A stretch of DNA of 11,936 bases from an uncultured Oscillibacter sp. Its GTDB lineage: Bacteria; Bacillota; Clostridia; Oscillospirales; Oscillospiraceae. Below, piece by piece: positions 6,082 through 11,936 of the stretch. Under the pieces are notes generated by a model. The model saw nothing but the letters and a program-made list of their open reading frames with translations, had not been told where the DNA came from and searched no databases. The DNA lies in NCBI RefSeq assembly GCF_910584465.1, contig NZ_CAJUBK010000063.1, positions 1 through 11,936 of the forward strand, written 5' to 3'. A program made the position numbers and the translations under genes. Positions within the stretch are counted from its first letter, which is position 1, and each line of letters begins with the position of its first letter.

Positions 6082-6329
6082 GAGGCGTCAGACGCAGGGG
6101 CTGCCCGCCCGCCGAGGTGAGCGGCCGAGCGGGGAGAGGAGGGAGCCGATCCCCCGCGCTCCAAAACCCCCGCCCGCACCACGCCGCGGGCAGGAGACAT
6201 CCTTGGGACCGGGGGGCGCCGCCTGCGCGTCCCCGCGTCTTTTTCTCTTTTGGACCGTGCACGGCCCGTTTTCTCTTTTTCTGGGCCGCAGAAAAAGAGA
6301 AAATGGGGGGTGCAAAGGACCAGCCATCT
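6082..6329. other. Intergenic region between the small protein gene and rpe, with a mirror and inverted pyrimidine repeat
   Basis: No gene is seen. 6237-6251 and 6269-6283 are a 15-nt mirror repeat of pure T/C tracts (core TTTTTCTCTTTT). The second tract also pairs perfectly over 15 bp with 6289-6303 (core AGAAAAAGAGAAAA, loop GGCCG). A 10-bp palindrome CCGTGCACGG (6255-6264) sits in the spacer. Because the flanking genes converge, the hairpin may serve as a terminator, though no T-run follows it on either strand. Confidence 0.65.
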
Positions 6330-6983
6330 TCATGGCTGTGCCCCTCTGAGCTCCGCGATCCTCGCCGGGATATCGTCGGCCTTATAGACGGCGCTCCCCG
6401 CCACGAGGACGTCGGCCCCCGCGTCGATGCAGGTCTGGCAGGTGCCGGGGGCCACGCCGCCGTCCACCTCCAGCTCGCAGCCGGGGCGCCTCTCGTCGAT
6501 GAGGCGGCGCAGGGCGGACACCTTCGGCATCATGTCCGCCATGAAGGACTGCCCGCCGAAGCCGGGCTCCACGGTCATCACCAGGATGAGCTCCACCTCC
6601 TCCAGGAACGGCAGGGCCGCCTCCGCCGGGGTCTTGGGCTTCAGGACGATGCCCGCCCGCTTCCCCTTGGCGTGGATCTTCTCGATGGCGGCGTGGATCC
6701 CCTCCTCCGTGTCCGCCTCCACGTGGACCGTCACCAGGTCCGCCCCGGCGTCGCAGAAGCGCTCCACGTACCGCACGGGCCGGTCGATCATCAGGTGCAC
6801 GTCCAGGGGCAGCTTCGTGGTGGGCCGGATGCACGCCACCACCGGGATGCCGATGGTGATGTTGGGGACGAACACGCCGTCCATCACGTCCACGTGGACG
6901 TAGTCGGCGGAGGCGATGCGCTGGATGTCCCGCTCCAGGTTCGCGAAATCGGCGGAAAGGATGGAAGGCGCGATCTTGATCAT
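6330..6983 (-). CDS. rpe: Ribulose-phosphate 3-epimerase, 217 aa
   Basis: This enzyme interconverts D-ribulose 5-phosphate and D-xylulose 5-phosphate in the pentose phosphate pathway. It is a TIM barrel of normal family length and complete. It starts MIKIAPSILSADF (substrate-contact Ser7). Metal and catalytic residues are H30 and D32 (VHVDVMDG), H63 (PLDVHLM) and D174 (EVDGG). The phosphate-loop signature MTVEPGFGGQ is at 136-145. The start at 6983 has GAGGGG 6 nt ahead; the frame is open 29 codons further upstream, but that stretch is arginine- and proline-rich and unlike the family. It is not adjacent to rsgA, its common partner in Firmicutes, and appears to be a single-gene unit. Confidence 0.97.
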   Translation of the reverse strand: MIKIAPSILSADFANLERDIQRIASADYVHVDVMDGVFVPNITIGIPVVACIRPTTKLPLDVHLMIDRPVRYVERFCDAGADLVTVHVEADTEEGIHAAIEKIHAKGKRAGIVLKPKTPAEAALPFLEEVELILVMTVEPGFGGQSFMADMMPKVSALRRLIDERRPGCELEVDGGVAPGTCQTCIDAGADVLVAGSAVYKADDIPARIAELRGAQP

Positions 6984-7355
6984 AAAAAGCCCCTCATTTC
7001 TTTGGATACGGCGGCGGGAGGGCCGGGACGAGGGGTCCAGGCCCGGTGGCGGGGACGCACGGCGGCGCATAGGATAGCTCGAGCGGCCGAGACGCCCCCA
7101 ACTCCGCGCAGCGTCCGCCCCTGGGTCCGGCGCCGCCGCTTTTTCGAATATAGGGGACCGGCCCGCTGGGACACACGCCGAGCGGGCCGGTCCTCCCTTA
7201 GTTTAGCAGGATCCCGCCCCAAAAGCAACCGAGGGCCGGGATATTTTTCTGCCGCGGGGCGGGGCATCCAGGAAAATTGTTGCGATCGCATCTGGTAAGA
7301 TCCGCGAAACGCGATATACTATATCAGAACGGACTTTGAGGAAGGAGGCGGCGGC
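6984..7355. other. 372-bp divergent intergenic region between rpe and the thioredoxin reductase gene
   Basis: No convincing gene is seen. Several long inverted repeats are present. CGGCGGCGC (7060-7068) pairs with GCGCCGCCG (7130-7138) and is followed by CTTTTTC on the plus strand. A perfect 13-bp hairpin pairs 7155-7167 with 7181-7193 around a 13-nt loop. There is a 10-bp palindrome TGCGATCGCA (about 7280-7290). A minus-strand TATATT (7152-7147) could be a -10 for rpe with a leader of about 155 nt, but its -35 is poor. I do not recognise a known riboswitch. Confidence 0.5.
7292..7320 (+). promoter_or_regulatory. Candidate promoter of the thioredoxin reductase gene
   Basis: TATACT (7315-7320) is a good -10. 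At 17 bp upstream is CTGGTA (7292-7297), only 3 of 6 to TTGACA, so the -35 is weak and an activator may be needed. It lies 36 bp ahead of the start codon. Confidence 0.45.
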
Positions 7356-8189
7356 ATGGCGTATGATGTGGTGATCGTGGGCGGCGGCCCGGCGGGGCTG
7401 TCGGCGGCGCTGAACGTCCGGGCCCGCGGGAGGACCGCCCTGGTGGTCTCCAACCCCCTGGAGGAGAACCCCCTCTGGCGGGCGGAGGCGGTGGACAACT
7501 GCCTGGGCCTCCCCGGCCTCTCTGGGGAGGGGCTGCTGACGGCCCTCCGGGACCACGCGGCCTCCGCCGGGGCGGAGTTCCGGGAGGGCCGGGCCCTCAG
7601 CGCCATGCGCTCCGGCGGGAGCTGGTACGTAGGCGTGGGCAGCGACCTGGTCCAGGGGACGGCCGTGGTGCTGGCGGCAGGCGCGGTCCGGGGGGCGAAG
7701 CTCCCCGGCGAGGCGGAGCTGCTGGGCCGGGGCGTGAGCTACTGCGCCACCTGCGACGGGATGCTCTACCGGGGCAAACGGGTCGCCGTGCTGGGCTGGG
7801 CCCCCTCGGCGCGGCAGGAGGCGGACTTCCTGGAGGGCATCGGCTGTCAGGTGGTGTACCTCGACAAGCCGAAGGGATGCTCCATCCAGGGCGGGGACAA
7901 GGTGGAGTCCGTCACCGCCGGCGGCGTGACGGAGCGGGTGGACGGCGTGTTCCTCCTGCGGCCCGCCATGGCCCCGGGGGACCTGTTCCCGGGCCTGGCC
8001 CTGGAGGGCGGCTATGTGGCGGTGGACCGGGCCATGGCCACGAACCTCCCCGGCGTCTTCGCCGCGGGGGACTGCACCGGCGGGCCCCTCCAGATATCCA
8101 AGGCCATCGGCGAGGGCCAGGTCGCCGGGCAAAAAGCCGCCGCCTTCGCGGCGGCGGGAGCCGCGGAGGGACGCGGGGGGGCCGGATGA
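7356..8189 (+). CDS. Flavin thioredoxin reductase-like protein lacking the NAD(P)H motif, 277 aa
   Basis: The low-molecular-weight thioredoxin reductase fold is clear: FAD motif GGGPAG (residues 9-14), redox pair CATC (130-133), and FAD-closing AAGDC with TGGP (236-243). The central domain is unusual. Where NADPH enzymes have GGGDSA, this one has G-W-A-P-S-A (147-152), and the HRR-type stretch that reads the NADPH 2'-phosphate is replaced by VVYLDKPKGC. It is also about 30 residues shorter than NADPH-dependent TrxB. These are the hallmarks of the ferredoxin-dependent flavin thioredoxin reductases known from clostridia, so ferredoxin is the likely donor (inference). The acceptor is very likely the thioredoxin encoded next. 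AGGAGG (7343-7348) lies 7 nt ahead of the ATG. The alanine-rich C-terminal tail is encoded by a hairpin sequence that recurs at 8320-8345. Confidence 0.9.
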   Translation: MAYDVVIVGGGPAGLSAALNVRARGRTALVVSNPLEENPLWRAEAVDNCLGLPGLSGEGLLTALRDHAASAGAEFREGRALSAMRSGGSWYVGVGSDLVQGTAVVLAAGAVRGAKLPGEAELLGRGVSYCATCDGMLYRGKRVAVLGWAPSARQEADFLEGIGCQVVYLDKPKGCSIQGGDKVESVTAGGVTERVDGVFLLRPAMAPGDLFPGLALEGGYVAVDRAMATNLPGVFAAGDCTGGPLQISKAIGEGQVAGQKAAAFAAAGAAEGRGGAG

Positions 8190-8205
8190 CGGGAAGGAAG
8201 GCCAT

Positions 8206-8345
8206 GTGCGGGGGACCCAGAAAGGGTCCCCTGCACGATCCGGATCGGGAGCATCCGGGACTTTTTTGAAAGTCCCGGATGCTCGCCCGGCCGGCCGAAA
8301 GGGCTTTTCGGCCGGCCGGGCCGCCGCCTTCGCGGCGGCGGGGAG
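8206..8345. repeat. Compound intergenic hairpin array (copy B) between the reductase and thioredoxin genes
   Basis: Four stem-loops in series fill most of the 190-bp gap. H1 pairs 8206-8218 with 8224-8236 (loop AGAAA, one G-T wobble). A palindrome GATCCGGATC (8237-8246) follows. H2 is a perfect 16-bp stem, 8249-8264 with 8269-8284. H3 is a perfect 16-bp stem, 8285-8300 with 8306-8321. H4 pairs 8320-8327 with 8332-8339. The block TGCACGATC and the GGACTT of H2 match copy A at 922-1032. If transcribed, the array would uncouple the two genes' expression by partial termination or RNA stabilisation (inference). Confidence 0.7.
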
Positions 8346-8379
8346 ATAGGACATCGAGGAAGTAAAGGAGACGAACGAT

Positions 8380-8697
8380 ATGGCAGTCAAGCATGTGAAG
8401 ACCGCGGAATTCGACGAAGTCATCGGCGGGGCCCCTTTGGCGATGGTGGATCTCTGGGCGCCCTGGTGCGGCCCCTGCCGCATGGTGGGCCCGGTGATCG
8501 AGGAACTGGCCGCCCGGTACGAGGGCAAGGCCGTGGTCGCCAAGGTCAACGTGGACGAGGAGCCCCGGCTGGCGGAGCGCTTCGGCGTGATGAGCATCCC
8601 CACGGTGATCTTTTTGAAGCAGGGCCGGGAGTTCGACCGGAAGGTGGGCGCCTATCCGGCGGAGGTCTACTCGGAGACGCTGGACAAGGCGCTGTGA
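8380..8697 (+). CDS. trxA: Thioredoxin, 105 aa
   Basis: This small cytoplasmic protein reduces disulfides of target proteins. The active site is WCGPC at 29-33, preceded by LAMVDLWAP, and the conserved cis-proline is P74 in VMSIPTVIFLKQG. Length and ending are normal for the family. AAAGGAG (8364-8370) lies 9 nt ahead of the ATG. It is the natural substrate of the reductase encoded 190 bp upstream on the same strand. The gap holds four hairpins and no obvious promoter, so read-through from the reductase promoter is the likely source of its mRNA. A strong hairpin follows the stop. Confidence 0.97.
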   Translation: MAVKHVKTAEFDEVIGGAPLAMVDLWAPWCGPCRMVGPVIEELAARYEGKAVVAKVNVDEEPRLAERFGVMSIPTVIFLKQGREFDRKVGAYPAEVYSETLDKAL

Positions 8698-8707
8698 GGA
8701 ATGAGGC

Positions 8708-8743
8708 GAGGATGCCCGGGATCCCCCGATCCCGGGCATCCTC
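8708..8743 (+). terminator. Hairpin terminator after thioredoxin
   Basis: A perfect 16-bp stem (GAGGATGCCCGGGATC at 8708-8723 with 8728-8743, loop CCCC) begins 10 bases after the stop. It is followed by CGTATTTACA, a weak T-run. The downstream TTT is also the start of the birA -35, so terminator and next promoter abut. Confidence 0.75.
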
Positions 8744-8747
8744 CGTA

Positions 8748-8776
8748 TTTACAGGCCGGGGGAAATGTGCTACACT
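8748..8776 (+). promoter_or_regulatory. Promoter of birA, extended -10
   Basis: TTTACA (8748-8753, 5 of 6) is followed by a 17-bp spacer and TACACT (8771-8776, 4 of 6), with TGC directly ahead as an extended -10. The predicted leader before 8801 is short, about 18 nt, and carries the ribosome binding site. Confidence 0.65.
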
Positions 8777-8800
8777 ATCCTCCTGGACAGGAGGGATGCT

Positions 8801-9802
8801 ATGAGCCGGGAAGATGTTTTGGCGCTCTTGCGGGGAGAGGAGGGCTTCCTCTCCGGCCAGGAGCTGAGCCGCCGCCTGGGCTTCAGCCGCGCGGCCGTGT
8901 GGAAGGCGGTGGACGCGCTGCGGCGGGAGGGCTATGGGATCGAGGCCCGGACCGGCCTGGGCTACCGTCTGCTCTCCGCGCCGGACGCGCTGACGGAGGT
9001 GGAGATCCGGAGCTTCTTGGGCCGGACCGCCGTCGTGGGCCGGGAGCTGCGCTGCTTCGACGAGCTGGGCTCTACCAACGACTATCTGAAGGCCCTGCCC
9101 CAGGCGGACGCGCCGGACGGCCTGGCCGTCACCGCCGACAGCCAGACGGCGGGCCGGGGGCGGATGGACCGCTCCTTCCAGTCCCCCAAGGGGGCCGGCG
9201 TCTACCTCTCCGTGCTGCTGCGGCCCGCCCTCCCGCCGGACCGCCTGCCGCCCATGACGGCGCTGGCGGGCGTGGCGGTGTGCGCCGCCGTGGAGCGGGC
9301 CTGCGGCCTCCGGCCGGGGCTGAAATGGCCCAACGACCCGGTGCTGAACGGGAAGAAGCTCTGCGGCATCCTGACGGAGGTCTCCCTGGAGGCGGAGACA
9401 GGGCGTCTGCAGTCCATGGTGCTGGGCATCGGGATCAACGTGTCCCAAAGGGCGGAGGACTTCTCCCCGGAGGTGCGGGAGGTCGCCACCTCCCTGCTGC
9501 AGGAGCTGGGGGAGCCGGTCTCCCGGCCCCGGCTGGCGGCGGCGCTGCTGGAGGAGCTGGACGCGGCCTATGCCGCGCTCCTGGGGGGCGACCTTTCGGC
9601 GTACCTGGCGGCTTACCGCCGGGACTGCGTGAACCTGGGCAGGACGGTCCAGCTGATCCCCTTCGCCGGCGGGCGGGAGACCGCCGAGGCGGTGGACATC
9701 GACGAGGATTTCAGCCTGGTCGTCCGGGGGGCCGGCGGGGAGGAGCGGACGGTCCGCTCCGGCGAGGTCTCGGTCCGGGGGCTCTGGGGCTATACGGAGT
9801 GA
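8801..9802 (+). CDS. birA: Bifunctional biotin protein ligase / biotin repressor BirA, 333 aa
   Basis: BirA activates biotin to biotinyl-AMP and attaches it to carboxyl-carrier lysines; forms with a DNA-binding domain also repress biotin genes. Residues 1-65 are a winged helix (LSGQELSRRLGFSRAAVWKA). The catalytic core has STNDYLK (91-97), the biotinyl-AMP loop GRGRMDR (118-124), KWPND (175-179) and GIGINVSQ. The SH3-like C-terminal domain runs from about 270 to the end. The start at 8801 has AGGAGGG 5 nt ahead; the frame is open 12 codons further upstream, but that would begin inside the promoter. No biotin synthesis or uptake gene is in the window, so its regulon lies elsewhere. The two chrA genes follow within 75 bp and may share its mRNA. 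Confidence 0.96.
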   Translation: MSREDVLALLRGEEGFLSGQELSRRLGFSRAAVWKAVDALRREGYGIEARTGLGYRLLSAPDALTEVEIRSFLGRTAVVGRELRCFDELGSTNDYLKALPQADAPDGLAVTADSQTAGRGRMDRSFQSPKGAGVYLSVLLRPALPPDRLPPMTALAGVAVCAAVERACGLRPGLKWPNDPVLNGKKLCGILTEVSLEAETGRLQSMVLGIGINVSQRAEDFSPEVREVATSLLQELGEPVSRPRLAAALLEELDAAYAALLGGDLSAYLAAYRRDCVNLGRTVQLIPFAGGRETAEAVDIDEDFSLVVRGAGGEERTVRSGEVSVRGLWGYTE

Positions 9803-9876
9803 GGGCGATCCCTGCCCCGCTCCGCGGCCGGTCCCCCCGCCGGGGCCGGGAAGGACGATGTTAGGAGATGGTCTGT

Positions 9877-10437
9877 ATGGACGAGAAAAGCAAACTGCGG
9901 GAGCTCTGGGAGCTCTTCTGGACCTTCGCCAAGATGGGGGTCATGACCTTCGGCGGCGGCATGGCGATGCTGCCCATCCTCCAACGGGAGGTGGTGGACG
10001 CCAAGCACTGGGCCACCGAGGAGGAGCTGGCGGATTACTACGCCATCGGGCAGTGCACGCCCGGCATCATCGCCGTCAACACGGCCACCTTCATCGGCCA
10101 GAAGTACGGCGGCATGGCGGGGGGGATCGTCGCCACGCTGGGGGTGGTCTTCCCCTCCCTGGTCATCATCTCCGTCCTGGCGGGGCTGATCTCCAACTTC
10201 GCGGACCTCAGCTGGGTGAAGGACGCCTTCGCCGGCATCCAGGTCTGCGTCTGCGTGCTGATCTTCAACGCGGTGCTCAAGCTGCTGAAGAAGTCCGTGG
10301 TGGATAAGCGGACGGCGGTCATCTTCGTGCTGGTGCTGCTGGGCGGCGTGTTTTTGAAGGTCTCCCCGGTGTGGTTCGTCGTCGGCGCGGCGCTGGCGGG
10401 CATCCTCTTGAAGGGCCTGGAGGTGAAGGCGTCATGA
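9877..10437 (+). CDS. chrA: Short-chain chromate transporter family protein (single CHR domain), first half, 186 aa
   Basis: This is an integral membrane protein with one CHR domain. It has an amphipathic start (LRELWELFWTFAKMG), the signature TFGGGMAMLPILQRE, then YYAIGQCTPGIIAVNTATFIG and GGMAGGIVATLGVVFPS, followed by several hydrophobic helices. Such half-size proteins come in pairs that work together. Chromate efflux is the named activity of the family; in anaerobes without chromate exposure the true substrate is uncertain. Start choice: AGGAG (9863-9867) touches an ATG at 9868 but is 9 nt from the ATG at 9877, so 9877 is preferred. Its stop overlaps the start of its partner. Confidence 0.92.
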   Translation: MDEKSKLRELWELFWTFAKMGVMTFGGGMAMLPILQREVVDAKHWATEEELADYYAIGQCTPGIIAVNTATFIGQKYGGMAGGIVATLGVVFPSLVIISVLAGLISNFADLSWVKDAFAGIQVCVCVLIFNAVLKLLKKSVVDKRTAVIFVLVLLGGVFLKVSPVWFVVGAALAGILLKGLEVKAS

Positions 10438-11045
10438 TCTTGTGGAAGCTCTACTGGGAATTTTTCAAGACCGGCCTCTTCGCCGTGGGCGGCGGCATGG
10501 CGACCCTGCCCTTCCTCCAGTCCATCGGCGAGTCCACGGGCTGGTACACCTACGGCGACCTGATGAACATGCTGGCGGTGTCGGAATCCACGCCGGGCCC
10601 CATCGGCATCAACATGGCGACGTATGTCGGCTTCACCGTGGCGGGGATCCCCGGGGCGCTCGTCGCCACCATCGGCGAGGTGACGCCCTCCATCATCGTG
10701 ATCTTGATCGTGGCGGCGGTCCTCCACAGCTTCCGGGACAACAAGTACGTGGACCACGCCTTCTACGGCCTCCGCCCGGCGTCCACGGGCCTGATCGGCG
10801 CGGCCTGCGTGGCGGTGATCCTGGAGGTGCTGACCAGCATCCAGATCGCCGCCGCGGAGGGGAGCTTCGTGAAGAGCGACATCCTGGTGGGCGCCGGAGG
10901 GCTGTTCGACGTGCCGGGCCTGCTGCTGGCGGCGGTGCTGCTGGTCCTGACCAACTGGGTCCCGAAGGTGAAAGGGCTCCACCCCATCGTGTTCATCGGC
11001 CTCTCGGCCGTGGTGGGCGTGGTCTTCGGCTTCGCCGGGGCGTGA
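10434..11045 (+). CDS. chrA: Short-chain chromate transporter family protein (single CHR domain), second half, 203 aa
   Basis: This is the second CHR-domain membrane protein. Its start overlaps the stop of the first by ATGA, a sign of translational coupling and probably fixed stoichiometry. Motifs are LYWEFFKTGLFAVGGGMATLPFLQ, then LAVSESTPGPIGINMATYVGF and GIPGALVATIGEVTPS, then helices including GLLLAAVLLVLTNW. A GGAGG site (10419-10423) lies 10 nt ahead, inside the first gene. Known short-CHR pairs insert with opposite topologies and act as a heterodimer; the same is inferred here. The earlier in-frame ATG-like start (about 10371) gives an arginine-rich leader and is rejected. Confidence 0.92.
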   Translation: MILWKLYWEFFKTGLFAVGGGMATLPFLQSIGESTGWYTYGDLMNMLAVSESTPGPIGINMATYVGFTVAGIPGALVATIGEVTPSIIVILIVAAVLHSFRDNKYVDHAFYGLRPASTGLIGAACVAVILEVLTSIQIAAAEGSFVKSDILVGAGGLFDVPGLLLAAVLLVLTNWVPKVKGLHPIVFIGLSAVVGVVFGFAGA

Positions 11046-11055
11046 CAGACGGAAA

Positions 11056-11088
11056 AACGAGAGGGGCCCTTCCTGGGTCCCTCTTGTT
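11056..11088 (+). terminator. Terminator of the birA-chrA-chrA unit
   Basis: A 14-bp stem with two G-T wobbles (11056-11069 with 11075-11088, loop TTCCT) starts 10 bases after the second chrA stop, with an A-run before it and TTGTT in its 3' arm. It is one half of a 37-nt direct repeat with 11169-11205. Confidence 0.75.
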
Positions 11089-11089
11089 C

Positions 11090-11160
11090 CAGGCCGTCGA
11101 AAAAGTCTTTTCGACAGCCTGAGCAAGTTTTCAGGACTTTTAAATAAGGCCTGAAAACTT
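11090..11160. repeat. Two further hairpins between the chrA and obg terminators (copy C of the hairpin family)
   Basis: The first pairs 11090-11103 with 11108-11121 (one mismatch, loop AGTC). The second pairs 11125-11139 with 11146-11160 (one mismatch, loop TTAAAT). The shared blocks with copy A are CCGTCGAAAAA, an arm ending in CTGAGC, and CAGGACTT. The AT-rich second hairpin stands out in this GC-rich DNA. Confidence 0.65.
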
Positions 11161-11170
11161 ATTTATTGAA

Positions 11171-11203
11171 AACGAAAGGAACCCTTCCTGGGTCCCTCTC
11201 GTT
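11171..11203 (-). terminator. Terminator of obg
   Basis: A stem of about 14 positions with two mismatches (11171-11184 with 11190-11203, loop TTCCT on the plus strand) begins just past the obg stop. Read leftward it is followed by TTCAATAAATAAG. It is the second copy of the 37-nt direct repeat seen at 11054-11090 (33 of 37 positions identical). Confidence 0.7.
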
Positions 11204-11206
11204 CCA

Positions 11207-11936
<730 letters not shown>

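Noticed and set aside
6984..7200. Known riboswitch or T-box upstream of rpe
   Set aside because: No conserved core motif that I can recognise is present and rpe is not a usual target; only generic GC-rich stems are visible.
6117..7298. Plus-strand open frame of about 390 codons across rpe
   Set aside because: It is antisense to a complete rpe, begins in the intergenic repeat region and has histidine/aspartate-rich low-complexity sequence without a ribosome binding site.
7203..8603. Long minus-strand open frame across the thioredoxin reductase and trxA
   Set aside because: Antisense to two well-identified genes; the protein is low-complexity and runs through the intergenic hairpins.
8546..9448. 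Minus-strand open frame of about 300 codons across trxA and birA
   Set aside because: Shadow of GC-rich codon use; it crosses a terminator and a promoter of the plus strand and has no domain.
879..11205. The recurrent hairpins as a CRISPR array
   Set aside because: The repeats are few, far apart, structurally varied and have no regular spacers or cas genes.

Overview
The window is strongly GC-rich, with clear AGGAGG-type ribosome binding sites and tightly spaced genes on both strands. Three gene types point to a high-GC anaerobic Firmicute, most likely an Oscillospiraceae-like (Flavonifractor/Lawsonibacter-type) gut Clostridium: an S-layer-homology (SLH) anchored exoprotein, a short-CHR chrA pair, and a flavin thioredoxin reductase without a pyridine-nucleotide site. 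This placement is inferred from gene content and style; no search was run.

Layout. 1-840 (+) is the 3' end of tex. 1043-1222 (-) is a 59-residue single-cluster ferredoxin with its own strong promoter. 1401-4478 (+) is a secreted 1025-residue phosphodiester glycosidase with Ig-like domains and three SLH domains. A bidirectional terminator at 4557-4590 separates it from a leftward cluster of recR and two nearly identical small XRE-family (Cro/CI-type) repressors (4614-5738). The two repressors lie on a 288-bp tandem duplication that also copied the first codons of recR. Opposite them, 5827-6081 (+) encodes an 84-residue helical protein behind a near-consensus promoter that holds two direct-repeat candidate operators. 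6330-6983 (-) is ribulose-phosphate 3-epimerase. 7356-8697 (+) is a thioredoxin system: a reductase with a broken NAD(P)H motif, then thioredoxin. 8801-11045 (+) is birA followed by two overlapping half-size chromate-transporter-family genes. 11207-11936 (-) is the C-terminal part of the GTPase Obg, cut by the window end.

Most genes are housekeeping. The two least ordinary parts are the duplicated-repressor, operator and small-protein module at 5197-6081, and the thioredoxin reductase, which probably takes electrons from ferredoxin rather than NADPH. Three intergenic regions (879-1032, 8206-8345, 11054-11205) are built from related strings of hairpins that share short sequence blocks and look like a dispersed modular repeat family. 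No tRNA, rRNA, CRISPR array, transposase or prophage structural gene was seen.
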